Assembly (NCBI RefSeq): GCF_016742955.1
Contig: NZ_JABBYC010000003.1
Location: forward strand, 122,997 to 186,996
Direction: 5' to 3'
DNA length: 64,000 bases
From: Myceligenerans indicum
GTDB taxonomy: Bacteria > Actinomycetota > Actinomycetes > Actinomycetales > Cellulomonadaceae
Shown: positions 7,209 through 18,000 of the stretch, one piece after another
Numbering within the stretch: position 1 is the stretch's first letter
Layout: the number at the start of each line of letters is the position of its first letter
The notes under the pieces: model-generated
Told to the model about the DNA's origin: nothing
Seen by the model: the letters and a program-made list of their open reading frames with translations, nothing else
The model's database searches: none
Program-made: the position numbers and the translations under genes

Positions 7209-9661
7209 CGGTTCTCCTTCGAGCCTTGCTTCACCAGGTCATGCAGGACGCCCGTGACTCCGCGTCCACCCGCCATGCGCGCGCGAACGCTGCGCAGGGA
7301 CAGCGCCGCGGCGATCCTCTGCCGGGTGCCCACGGATGAGCGTAGGCCGCCGAGGACGGTGTCCACCTCCTCCCAGAAGGTGTCGACTTCGTCCTGTGTC
7401 GGTTGGCTCCCGCTGAACACCGTGGCATCGGCCCGGTGTGCGAGCATCAGTGTGCCGGGTGTCTCATGCTTTGTCGCGATAAGCCCCGCGCCCTCGCGCC
7501 GTGTCGCGGACCGCGGCACGGACGTGCCCATGTCGGTCGCCGCGTCCACCACCTCATGCCAGCCGCCGCTGAAGCGGTCGGCCAGTTCGCCGGCGGTGCG
7601 CCGCCGGGTCCTGCGGCGCGCCTTGTGCGCGAGGATCAGCAGGATCGGAAGCAGCACCAGTGCCAGCGGGATCGCCACCGCGAGCACGACGGTCAGGAGC
7701 ATCGCCCAGTCGAAGGCCTCGTTCTCGGCCTCGTCCTGGTCCTCGTCGTCCACGCTGCCGGCCTTGTTCTGCTCCGGCTCCTCCGGGGGCTCGGGCTGCT
7801 GCAGCACCGGCGGCTTGGGCAGGGTCTGCGTCCGCGGCTCGGGCTGGATCTTCGTGTCCTCGTCCGGGTCCACGTCGATCGGCACCCAGCCGTACCCCTC
7901 GAACGGCACCTCGATCCAGGCGTGCACGTCCTTACCGCGTACCACCCATTCCTCGCCCGCGGACCGGTCGGAGTCCTCGTCCTCGACGAACCCCATGACC
8001 ACCCTCGCGGGAATACCCACCTGCCGTGCGAGGAGGGCGAAGACCACGGCGAACTGCTCCTCGTCACCGACCATCTTCTTCTGGTCGAGCAGGTGGTCGA
8101 TGCGCGCGGCGCCGTGGCCGGGGCGCGACTGCGGCTGCCCCTCCAGGCCGCTGGAGAGGATGCCGTCCGCCTCCAGGGCGTCCCTGATGAGGAAGAGCTT
8201 CTCGGCCGGCTCGGTCTTCTCGCCGACGTACTGCGCGGCCTTGGCAGGCACGTTCGCCGGGAGTGCCGCCCTCTCGGTCGTGGGAAGCTCGACGTCGGAC
8301 ACCGTGGCGCGGGCCAGGTCCTCTTCCGACGGAGGCGTGGTGAGCAGGGCGTCGAACTCGTAGCTGTCGCCCGGCTGCACGCCCGCGAGCGTCACGGCGG
8401 TCTCCGTCTCGCTGTCGTAGTAGGTGCCCGCGTCCTGGTTCGAGGCGCGTGCGCCCGTCCACGTGACCCCCGTCAGGTCGCCCGTCTCCGGCACCCACAC
8501 GTCGCGGTAGTCGAGCGAGGTCACGGCGACCGTTGCCCGGGTGCCCCGCGCAGCCGTGACGATCTCGCGGCCCACGCGCGTGAACACGCCCGTCGCGCCA
8601 CCCTCACCCGCCGCGTCGTACACCACGCCGTCGTACTCGTCGAGCGTGGCCAGGCGGATCCTGGCACCCTCCGGCAAGCCCGTGACGCTGAGGATGTCGG
8701 TCTCCTTCTCGTCCTTGGCGTAGTGCCGGAAGGAGGCGAGCGGCGTCGAGAACTCGTGCAGGTCGAGCGGCGGCACGATCTCCTCGCGCAGCACCGTCCT
8801 CGGAGCGTCCGGCAGCAGTGCCGGGCCGGCGAAGCCGGCGGCCGCGGCCGCGACGCCCAGGATGACCGCACCCGTGCGCACCCGGTACCAGGCCAGTCGG
8901 CGCGTGGCCTCACGGCTCTGCTCGGTGCTGATCGCGTGGGTGCCCACCCTGGCACCCATCGCACGGACTCCACCCCACAACAGCCCGACCACCGCGAGCA
9001 CGAGACCCTGCACGACGGGCAGCGCCGTCTCCAGGGTGCCGAGCAGGATGACCCCGGCGAATCCCACGATGATCGGCAGCATCGCCCAGGCGGCATGCCG
9101 GGCACGCAACGCGATCGTCGCCGCGACGAGCGCCACGACCAGCATCATCAGGTACGGCACGACGGCCAGTTCGGGGAACGAGCCCAGCGGCGGAACGGTC
9201 GTCACGAACGCCTTCCAGCCCTGGACGGCGCCGAGCAGCAGATCCTGGAGGGTGGTCGGGCTCGGGAGGACCCCGCCGATCGCATCACGCGGCAGGGCGA
9301 GCACGGCGCCGAACAGCAGATAGCCGAGGACGGCGAGCGCCGCCACGGTCACGGCCGGCCAGCGGCGCCATGCGCTCAGCCAGGCGATGGCCAGGCCGAG
9401 CACGGTGCCGCCGATCGCGGGCACCAGGTACCCCGGCGCGCCCCAGACGGGGCCGAAGCCCAGCACGACGACCCCGCACATCGCGGCGATGGCGCCCAGG
9501 TCGAACCCTGCGCCCGTCGTCGCCGCGCGCGGGCGCGCGTCGGCGGCGCGGCGGGTGGTGCCGCCGCCCCGGGTCCTCGACCCGGTGAGACCGGTCGGCC
9601 TGCTGCCGTCCGGGTTGATCCCGCGGCGCGCTCCGCCGCGGGTGGTCTCGTCGTGGCTCAT
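7205..9661 (-). CDS. Transglutaminase-like membrane protein lacking the catalytic Cys
   Basis: An 818-residue TgpA/DUF3488-type protein: several N-terminal membrane helices (about 45-290), an outside domain, a transglutaminase-core region (about 520-600), another membrane helix near 655-680, and a cytoplasmic tail. The core keeps the His and Asp of the usual Cys-His-Asp triad (VHAWIEV, H580; WVPIDVDP, D596). The position expected to hold the nucleophilic Cys (GxCxxxA) instead reads GDEEQFA, with Glu at 534 (codon 8062-8060, GAG). As read, the domain should not be an active transglutaminase; it may bind or present a ligand. It lies between DUF58 and RDD/FHA with ATGA overlaps at both ends. The family is typically coupled to DUF58 and MoxR. 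Confidence 0.9.
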   Translation of the reverse strand: MSHDETTRGGARRGINPDGSRPTGLTGSRTRGGGTTRRAADARPRAATTGAGFDLGAIAAMCGVVVLGFGPVWGAPGYLVPAIGGTVLGLAIAWLSAWRRWPAVTVAALAVLGYLLFGAVLALPRDAIGGVLPSPTTLQDLLLGAVQGWKAFVTTVPPLGSFPELAVVPYLMMLVVALVAATIALRARHAAWAMLPIIVGFAGVILLGTLETALPVVQGLVLAVVGLLWGGVRAMGARVGTHAISTEQSREATRRLAWYRVRTGAVILGVAAAAAGFAGPALLPDAPRTVLREEIVPPLDLHEFSTPLASFRHYAKDEKETDILSVTGLPEGARIRLATLDEYDGVVYDAAGEGGATGVFTRVGREIVTAARGTRATVAVTSLDYRDVWVPETGDLTGVTWTGARASNQDAGTYYDSETETAVTLAGVQPGDSYEFDALLTTPPSEEDLARATVSDVELPTTERAALPANVPAKAAQYVGEKTEPAEKLFLIRDALEADGILSSGLEGQPQSRPGHGAARIDHLLDQKKMVGDEEQFAVVFALLARQVGIPARVVMGFVEDEDSDRSAGEEWVVRGKDVHAWIEVPFEGYGWVPIDVDPDEDTKIQPEPRTQTLPKPPVLQQPEPPEEPEQNKAGSVDDEDQDEAENEAFDWAMLLTVVLAVAIPLALVLLPILLILAHKARRRTRRRTAGELADRFSGGWHEVVDAATDMGTSVPRSATRREGAGLIATKHETPGTLMLAHRADATVFSGSQPTQDEVDTFWEEVDTVLGGLRSSVGTRQRIAAALSLRSVRARMAGGRGVTGVLHDLVKQGSKENR

Positions 9662-11007
9662 CCCTCACTCATCTTTCGCAGTGCGAGCGGCAGGTCGCCG
9701 AGCTTGCCGAGCGTCAGGACGCCGAGCTCGGCGATGGCGTGCCGGGACAGCGAGGCCCCGGGCACGCACTGGATCGCCATCACCTGCACGCCGGCCGGGA
9801 GGCGTGCGGAGGCCGAGCGCAGCTCGGTCGGCGTGACGAGGCTCCCCGTGACGAAGGACATCACCGAGGCGTCGTTCACCGTGGTGCCGGCGATGCGGGC
9901 GAGGTCGGCGAGCGTGGTCCTCGTCGAGGTCAGCTCGATCCGCGAGAGGTCGTCCAGCAGCCGGGTGCGGTGGTCACCGCGCAGGTTGCCGGCGTCGTTC
10001 ACCATCACGGTGACGCCCCGGTCCTCACGGATCGCCTGCAGGCCCAGCGAACCGCAGACGCTGACCGCGAGCTCGAACTCCTCCTCGCCCGCGTAGTCCG
10101 CGGCCCGCGTGCTCAGCAGCACCGCCAGGTGCGAGCGTCGCGTCTCCTCGAACTGGCGGACCATGAGCTGCCCGGTGCGCGCCGTGGTCTTCCAGTGGAT
10201 GTGGCGGCGGTCGTCGCCGGGCACGTAGTCGCGCAGTGCGTGGAAGGACACGTCCGAGTTGGAGAGGTCCTGGGTGACGCGGCCCTCGAGGTCCTTGAAG
10301 AAACCGGTGTTCGATCCCATCAGGTTCTTCACCTGGGGGTGCACGAACAGTTCCTCCGGCTCGGTCCAGGTGACCTCGCGGCGCAGCAGTCCGAGCGGGT
10401 CGGCACGCACGGACTTGACCGGACCCACCCTGATCACGCTGCGACGCCTCGTCGGGATCGTGAAGATCTCCTCGTGCGAGCCGCCGCCGCGCAGGCGCGG
10501 GACCGGGAAGGCCGCGGTCCCGGTTCCGACCGGAAGCTCCATGACCGAGGGCAGTACCGGCCGCCGCGCCTCGTTGCGCACGTCGAGGCGACCGACGGCG
10601 CGGTCGCCGACGGTCACGCGCCGCTGGGCCAGGTCGAGCACCACGGTGTACCGGAACTTCCCGAGCACGAACGCACTCGCCGCGACCAGGGTCACCGTCA
10701 GCAGGACGGCCGCGATCAGTACCTCGACCCAGGAGAGCAGCAGGCCGGCCACCCACGCCGCCACGGCCGTGACCAGCACCGCGAGACCGAAGCCGCTGAA
10801 TGCCTCGGTGAGCGGACGGAGCCACGCGCGCACGCGGGACAGTCCGCGTCCGATCACGCCGGAGAACGCCAGCCGGCCACGGCGTGCGGCACGCCGCAGG
10901 CCCGCGCCACGCGCCCGTCGGCCGCCGGGGGTCTCCGTCCGCTTCCCGTAGCCCGGCCGCGACGTCGCGCTGGTGGTGACGGGCGGCCGGGTCGCCGTCG
11001 CCGTCAT
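9658..11007 (-). CDS. DUF58 (VWA-like) membrane protein
   Basis: A 449-residue member of the DUF58 family, which usually partners MoxR ATPases. Two adjacent membrane segments occur near residues 70-117 (FGLAVLVTAVAAWVAGLL, then VLIAAVLLTVTLVAASAF). The cytoplasmic part carries the family signature DYVPGDDRRHIHWKTTART followed by MVRQFEETR, leading into a VWA-like fold. The start ATG at 11007 gives MTATATRPPV and an ATGA overlap with the moxR stop; the frame extends further upstream, but only as shadow of moxR. In known cases MoxR/DUF58 pairs act as chaperone or assembly modules for envelope proteins. Here the giant surface proteins are plausible clients (inference). Confidence 0.92.
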   Translation of the reverse strand: MTATATRPPVTTSATSRPGYGKRTETPGGRRARGAGLRRAARRGRLAFSGVIGRGLSRVRAWLRPLTEAFSGFGLAVLVTAVAAWVAGLLLSWVEVLIAAVLLTVTLVAASAFVLGKFRYTVVLDLAQRRVTVGDRAVGRLDVRNEARRPVLPSVMELPVGTGTAAFPVPRLRGGGSHEEIFTIPTRRRSVIRVGPVKSVRADPLGLLRREVTWTEPEELFVHPQVKNLMGSNTGFFKDLEGRVTQDLSNSDVSFHALRDYVPGDDRRHIHWKTTARTGQLMVRQFEETRRSHLAVLLSTRAADYAGEEEFELAVSVCGSLGLQAIREDRGVTVMVNDAGNLRGDHRTRLLDDLSRIELTSTRTTLADLARIAGTTVNDASVMSFVTGSLVTPTELRSASARLPAGVQVMAIQCVPGASLSRHAIAELGVLTLGKLGDLPLALRKMSEG

Positions 11008-11978
11008 GCCGTCACACGCTCCTGCGGGGCGGCGACGTCGGAGAGGATGCGGCCCAGGATGATGTCCGGCTGCGCGCCGGCGAACTCCGCCTCCGGGTCG
11101 AGCACGAAACGGTGTGCCCACACGTGCTGGGCCAGGTCCTTCACGTCGTCGGGCAGCACGTAGTTGCGGCCGTGCACGGCCGCCCACACCTTGGTGCAGC
11201 GCACGAGCGCGAGGGCTCCGCGGACGGAGACGCCGATGCGGACCTCGGGGGCGTTGCGGGTCTCCTCGGCGAGGCGCGAGACGTACTCCAGCACGGCGGT
11301 GTCGGTGTAGACGGCGTGCGCCAGCGCCGACATCTCCGTGACGGCCTTGGTGGTGATCAGTGGCTGGAGCCCCTGGCTGCGGTCCTTCACCGAGGCGCCG
11401 GTGAGGATCTCGACCGTGGAGGCGTGGTCCGGATAGCCCACGGAGGTCTTCATGAGGAACCGGTCGAGCTGGGCCTCGGGCAGCCGGTAGGTGCCGGCCT
11501 GCTCGATCGGGTTCTGCGTGGCGATGACCATGAACGGGTTGCCCACGCTGTGCCGCACGCCGTCGACGGTGACGTGGCCCTCCTCCATGACCTCGAGCAG
11601 CGCGGACTGCGTCTTCGGCGAGGCACGGTTGATCTCGTCGGCCAGGACGATGGACGCGAAGATCGGCCCCTGGTGGAAGTCGAACTTGCCGGTGTTCTGG
11701 TCGTAGATGGTGACGCCCGTGACGTCCGACGGCAGGAGGTCGGGCGTGAACTGGATGCGGTTGTGCGTGCCCTGGACGGAGGCCGCGATCGCGCGGGCCA
11801 TGGCCGTCTTCCCGGTGCCGGGGGCATCCTCCAGCAGCAGGTGACCCTCGGCGAGCATGCAGGTCAGTGCCAGCCGGATGACCTGGGACTTGCCCAGCAC
11901 CGCCTGCCCGACGTTGCCGACCAGACGGTCGAAGGTCTGCGCGAACCAGGCCGCCTGTTCCGGCGTCATCGTACTCAT
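11004..11978 (-). CDS. MoxR-family AAA+ ATPase
   Basis: A 324-residue AAA+ ATPase of the MoxR class. Walker A is EDAPGTGKTAMARAIA, Walker B is IVLADEINRASPKTQSALLE, and sensor 1 follows as VIATQNPIEQAGTYRLPEAQLDRFL. The lid domain has the usual VSVRG motif (RIGVSVRGALALVR). No membrane segment is present. MoxR proteins work with DUF58/VWA partners to remodel or mature protein complexes; the partner is directly downstream with an ATGA overlap. The gene follows giant protein A by 72 bp, a gap that holds a GC hairpin, so it may be co-transcribed with the giant gene at reduced level. Confidence 0.95.
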   Translation of the reverse strand: MSTMTPEQAAWFAQTFDRLVGNVGQAVLGKSQVIRLALTCMLAEGHLLLEDAPGTGKTAMARAIAASVQGTHNRIQFTPDLLPSDVTGVTIYDQNTGKFDFHQGPIFASIVLADEINRASPKTQSALLEVMEEGHVTVDGVRHSVGNPFMVIATQNPIEQAGTYRLPEAQLDRFLMKTSVGYPDHASTVEILTGASVKDRSQGLQPLITTKAVTEMSALAHAVYTDTAVLEYVSRLAEETRNAPEVRIGVSVRGALALVRCTKVWAAVHGRNYVLPDDVKDLAQHVWAHRFVLDPEAEFAGAQPDIILGRILSDVAAPQERVTA

Positions 11979-12028
11979 GTGTTCCTGCTTTCTTGCGTCA
12001 TGGGAGCGTGATTCGAGTGGGGCCGCGT

Positions 12029-12044
12029 GCGGGGTTCTCCCCGC
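12029..12044. terminator. Short GC hairpin between giant gene A and moxR
   Basis: GCGGGG-TTCT-CCCCGC is a perfect 6-bp stem with a 4-base loop, seven bases beyond the giant gene's stop. There is no T-run in the direction of transcription, so it is more likely a partial attenuator or an RNA 3'-end stabiliser that sets different levels of the giant gene and the moxR genes than a full terminator. Confidence 0.35.
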
Positions 12045-12050
12045 CCGATC

Positions 12051-15000
12051 TCAGACATTCCAGGTGGAGACGGTATATCTGACTCCGTCGACATACATCG
12101 CGACCTGGGTGCCGTTGTAACTTCTGCCCATGTAGCACGGCAGTTGCTTCGATCCGCTGGCACCGCTGATGTCGTACTTGTTGGCGGCCGGGACACCGGA
12201 CCAGGTCGTCGGGTGCGGCTCGTGGATGTCATGCCACGCCTTCGGCCCGTCGTTGGCCGTCGTGTCCCCGGCCCAGCAGGCGACCTCGTGGCTGCCCTGG
12301 AGGTTCTGCCAGTTGACGACCCAGTACTTGCAGACCTCGCCGCAGCTGGGACCGTTGCTGGACGACGTCACCCAGACCTTGAGGTCGGCGATGCTGGCCT
12401 TCTTCGTGGCATAGGCCCCGCATCCGGCCGCGTTGCAGGCACGCGCCTTGACGGTCCAGCTCTTGCCGTAGCCGCCCGTCACACCGATGTCGAACGGCCA
12501 GGTGGTCTTCGTGCCGCTGTCGTTGCGCGAGCCCGAGATCGACCACTCGATCCGCTGCACCGGGCGGCCGCCGTCGGAGCTCGGCTCGCGCACGGTGAAG
12601 TAGCCACCGGTCGAGGCCGACTTGGTCCAGGAGATCCGCGGCGTGCCGGGCGTCGTGTACGGCTTCACCGCGTTGGACTCCGTGGACCAGGCCGAACAGA
12701 CGTAGTCGTTGCACGCCCGCACCTGGAACGTGTAGGTGGTGCCGTTCGTCAGCCCCCGGTACGTGTACGAGGTCGTGTTCCCGACCGAGACGGTCCCCGA
12801 GCCGTTGCGCCGCACCTGGTAGTACTTGCCGGTGCCGCGCACGTCGCCGACGTCGGTCCACGTCACGTCTGCCTGGCCGCTCGTGGTGCTGCCCAGCGAC
12901 GCCGTCGGCGCGGCCGGCCGCGGTGGCGTCCCGTACGGCGTCACCCTGCCGGACTGCGGGCTGGTCTCGCCCTTCCCCGCCTTGTTCTCGGCCGTCACCC
13001 GGAAGGTGTAGTCCTTCTTCGTGTCCAGGCCTTCCACGGTCTGGCTGGTGCCCGACACCTCGAGGGTGCGCCGGACCGAACCGGACTCGAGGACGTCCAG
13101 GTGGTAGAGCTTGACCGCGTCGCCGTTGTCCGCCGGAGCCGTCCACCTCACGCTGACCTGGCCGCCGAGCACGGTGTTGACCCGGGTGGCGGTCGGGGCG
13201 GCGGGGCGCGCCGGCGGCCCCGCCGGAACCTCCGGCGCCGACGGGTCGGACCACTCGGACGGGTCGGGGGCGGCGTTCCTGGCCTGCACACGCACGGTGT
13301 AGGACGTACCGTTCTCCAGCCCCTCCCAGACGGTGCTGGTGCCGGGGAGGCACGGCTTGTGGATCGTGCCGTTCGGCGGCGCCGGTGAGATCTCCAGGTT
13401 GACGCACTGGATCGGCGAACGATCCGAGTACTTGGTGTTCGTCCACTTCACGGTGAGCGACTCGTCGCCGAACTCGAGCTGCGGCGGGGCCGGCTGGTCC
13501 GGCTTCTGGTCGGGACGTGCCTGCTGCGACGGAGGCGACGCCGGCGACAGGCCCACCTCGTTCTCCGCCTGGACCGTGAACGTGTACGTCACGTCGTTGG
13601 TCAGGCCGCTCACCGTACAGGTGGTCGTGGGGCACGCCCGCTCGTCCCCCCGGGACGAGGTCACCGTGTAGCCCGTGATGGGGGCGCCGTTGTTGTTGGG
13701 CTCGTCCCAGGTCAGGACGACGGTCTCGGAGCGCACCTCCTCGACGCGCGGCGGCCGGGGCGCCTCCGGCCTGCCGAGAACGGTGAGCTTGATGAACCCG
13801 TCCACCTGGCGGTCCGGATCCCCCGTGGCGTCCTGCACGGTGTACCGGACCCGCATGAGGCCATGGAAGTTCGCGTCGGGCGTCACCACGACCTGGTCCC
13901 CGCTGTAGTCCACGGTCGCGTCGCCCGCCTCGACCTGCGGCACGCCGACGAGTTCGAGAGGGGTCTCCGGGAACGGGTTGGTGTCGTTCACCAGGACGGC
14001 CACACGGGTCGCCACACCCTGGTGGGCGTCGTCCACGCGGTCCTCACCGGTGGCCGGGAGCGGCCGGGTGGACGCCACGACGGCGACAATGAGCTCGCCC
14101 TCGACCGGGTCCGTCCTGCCGTCGGTCACGCTGATGTCGACCGTGGAGGACGCCCCCTTCGCGACCGAGGGATCGGCCTGTGCGGTCACGGTGCTGCCCT
14201 CGACGGACAGTGCCAGCCCCTCGCCCCCGCTCCTGACCTCGAACGTGAGCGGATCGTTCTCCGGGTCGTTGACGTATGCCGCGAGGTCGACCGCGCCCTC
14301 GTCGCCGGCGGGCACCTCCAGCCGCGGAACTCCGCGGAACTCCGGTGGCTGGTTGTTCGTGGGCTTGACCTCGAGGGGCAGGGTCAGGGTCGCCCTGCGG
14401 CCGTCCGGATCGTCCGGCCCGTCGCCGTCGGTCACCTCGAAGCTGACCGACGCCGGCCCCGCGTAGTCCTCCTTGGCCGTGTAGGTGATCCCCGTGAGGC
14501 CCGTGACCTCGACGGCACCCTCGACACCGCTGACCGTGGACTCCTCGGTGATCCGCGGCTCACGGCCCTCCTCGACCACGACGTAGTCCGCGATGTCGAG
14601 GTCCTTCGGCTCTCCGGCGTGGACCACGACCGGTTCGAGTCCTGGCCGGAGATGCGGGGTCAGCTCGTCGCCGGGAACGCGGACGAACGCGCTGGAGGTC
14701 AGTCCGTCCATGTCGGTGACCGTGTAGGTGATGATCTGCAGGTCCGGCTGCACCTCGATCGAGAGCTTCCCGTCCTGGGACAGCATGAGGCCCTCGGCCG
14801 GGGATTCCAGTTCCACCGCGAGGTCGGCGGCCACACCGTCCGGGTCCACGTCGTTCGCCAGGAGATCCACCGTGACGGACTCCTTGCCCACCACGTCGGG
14901 CACGGCGAGGACGTCGTCGTGCGCGACGGGCGGCTCCAGAGGAGCCTCGTCGTCGACCTGGACGGTGATGGCCCCCTGGGCACGGGCCTTGTACGTGTCC

Positions 15001-18000
15001 TGGATGCCGTAGAAGAAGGGGTGCTCGCCGTCCTCCTCCGGTGCGGTGACGACGACCTCGTCGTCGACGACACGGGGGTCGAGGTGGTCCGCACTGCCGA
15101 AGAGGGACTCGACCAGGCCGATCTGGTCGCCGTCCGGATCGGAGTCGTTCGCCAGCGCGTCGATCGCCACGGTGCGGCCCGGCCGGACGAGCGTCGTGTC
15201 GTCCTCGGCGACGGGCTTCTGGTTCGTCGTCGGAAGCGGAGCGATGCCCACCCGTACGTGGCCGACACCCACGGCTCCCCGGCTGTCGGTCGCCTGGTAG
15301 GTGAAGGCGTCGGTCCCGATGGCGTCCGGGGACGCCTGGTAGTCGATGAACCCGTCGACGATCCGCGCCTGCCCCTTGGCCGGAGCACCGGAGATGTCCG
15401 ACAGCATGACGTGGTCCCCGTCCGGGTCGGCGCCGTCGAGCGGCACGTCCACGCGCACGGTCCCGCCTGAGAGCACACGTGCCGTGACCTCGGGAAGCTG
15501 GGGCGCGGTGTTCTTCTCGTCGCCGTTGACGTTGATGGTGATCTGAGCCGAGTCACGCTGGCCGTTCGGGTCCGTCACCTCGTAGACGGCGTGCGCCACC
15601 CCCTCCTCGTCGCCCGCCTTGAAGCGCACGACGTCCTCGGAGACGAACGCCTCGCCCTTCGCGGCGTCGGGCTCCTCCACCAGCTCGGGCTCGAGCTCGA
15701 GCGACAGTCCGTCGGGGTGCGAGTCGTTCTTGAGGACCGGGATCGTCACCGTGTCACCCACGTGGACGTCCACCTCGTCGGAGCCCGCCTCCGGCGGCCG
15801 GAGGCGGGACGACGTCGGAATCGGCACCACCTGGACCTGGCCCTCCGCCGTCGAGCTCCCGTTCGACGCCGTGTAGTTCAGCGTGACGGTCGCACCGAGC
15901 CGCTGCTTCTCCGTGATCCGCAGCACGCTGTGGTCCAGCACGGCGACCGTGAGCCCGGATTCCTCCGGCACCTCGATCGACTGGACCACGAGCACGCCGC
16001 CGGCCGGGTCGTCGTCGTTCGCGAGCACGTCCACCAGGCCCTCGCCGCCCTGAGGCAGGAGCACACGGTCGGAGACGACCACGGGCCTGCCGGCATCACG
16101 GGGCGGTTCGAGCACGTCCACCCGGACGAGCCCCACCGAGGAGCCGGAATCGTCCGAGACCTGGTAGGTGACGTCGTACGACCCGGGCTTCTCGCTGTAG
16201 AACGCGAAGTTCCCGGCCGTGAAGCCAGGCGTGATCTCGACCCCGTCCGGCCCCGTCACGTTGACGAGCCGCAGCTTGTCACCGTTCGGGTCGGAGTCGT
16301 TGCGCAGGGGCCATGCCGTCACCGGCTCACCCACCAGGGTCGTGACGTGGTCCTGGACGGGGATCGGGGGCTCCTCCTGCGCCACGACGTCGATGAGGAC
16401 GCGGCCCTGGGCAGCTCCCCCCTCGCCGTCGGCCACCTGGACCTCCACGATCTTGCGGCCGGTCGCGCCGCCCCCGTCGAGGAACTCGAGCCGCCCGTCC
16501 GGCCGCGCACGCACCTCGTCGGCCGGGTCGGCAGTGGTGGCGTTCGACAGGAAGAGGTCGTCGCCCTCCGGATCCTTGAAGTAGGGCAGGACGTTCACGC
16601 CGGCGGTCCCCGCCTGCGCCACCTTGAGCACCGGCTCGCCGCTCTGCTCGGGAGGTTCGTTCTCCTCCATCGGGTGGACCGTGAGCTCGACGCTCGCCGT
16701 GGCCGTGCCGCCCTCGCGGCCGTCGTCGACGGTGTACTCGAAGCCGACGGTCCCGGTCGCGTCGGGAGGCACGTCCGCCTGCAGCGCCTTCCCGTCGAGG
16801 ACCTCGTGCACCGTGATGTCGCCGCCCACCGCCGGATCGCCCTCGAGGGTGACGGTCATGACGTCGCCGTCGGGATCGACGTCGTTCCCCAGCACGTCGA
16901 GCACCGTCGTACGGCCGGGCCGCACGCCGATGTCGTCGTCCTTCGGCTCCGGGCGGTGGTTCGGCCGGTCCCGTGGCGCCACGAACTGGTCCACGAGTTC
17001 CTGGACGGTCTCCTGCGAGTCCGTCTCCTCACCCTCGTCGCTCTCGTTCTCCTTGAGTTCCCAGTCGTCGACCTTGCGGTAGTCCTCGGTGGGGAGCCAG
17101 AGCCCACCGCCGATCACGTCGTTGAGGACGACATGACCTCGGTTGGTCCGGAACTGCAGGATCGCGTTCGGCGGGAGTCCCTCAAGAGTCTGCCGGTCGT
17201 CGGCGTCGACGCCGGGGCAGTCGCGGATCACCTCACCGGTGGACGACCAGGCGCCGTAGGTGCACCCACCGAGCTGGACCGGCGCGGCAGGCCTGCCTGA
17301 CGCGGGCTGCTTGAGCGCGTCGCCGCCACCGAGCGGCTGGTTCACCAGGAAGCCGGTGCCTGCGACGGCGACCGTGTCGACCGCTGGGGAAGGCTGCTGC
17401 AGCATCGCATCGGCCAGTCCGTCCGGACGAACCGTCTTGCCGCCGGGCAGGATCAGCGTCCCACCGCTGCGGTCCAGCACGACGGGCTGATCTCCCACGG
17501 CGGTGATCTGGAGGTCCGCGTCGTCGGCGGCGACGACGAGCGAGTCCTCGGCCACCTCACCGGGCGCACCCTGGGCACCCGTGGCGACCGAGGTGAGCGT
17601 GCCGTCCGCGGGCGAGGCCACGTACACGGTGCCATCGGTGCCGACGGCCAGCGCGCCTCCCGTGCCGACCTTCGCGGTGGGGTCGAGCTCGTCCTCGTCG
17701 AACGCCAGCATGCCGTCGAACGGCAGCACCCACAGCCGCCCGTCCGCCGGGTCGTACACCGCGAACGCCGGGCCCCCGGAAGCCACCAGCGCTCCGGACG
17801 GCACCGCGAGGGTCCCGCCGAGCTGGACGTGTGCCGGGTCGACCGGCCCTGCCTGTCCCTGGCCGACGTCGTCCAGGAGTACGCGGCCGGCGTTCTGCGA
17901 GACGTCGAAGCTGGTGGAGTTCGTCGCCAGGATGCCGTCGATCGCCCGGGCATCGACGTTGTACCGGCCGAGTTCGCCGTGGCCCGCCCGCGTCACCCAG

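Noticed and set aside
12029..12044. GGGG-N4-CCCC hairpin as a third copy of the giant-gene operator
   Set aside because: The operator has six bases between the GGGG and CCCC blocks and flanking AT/CG pairs. This element has four and no TAGGGT/GGGTGTCAG partners, so it is treated as a hairpin only.
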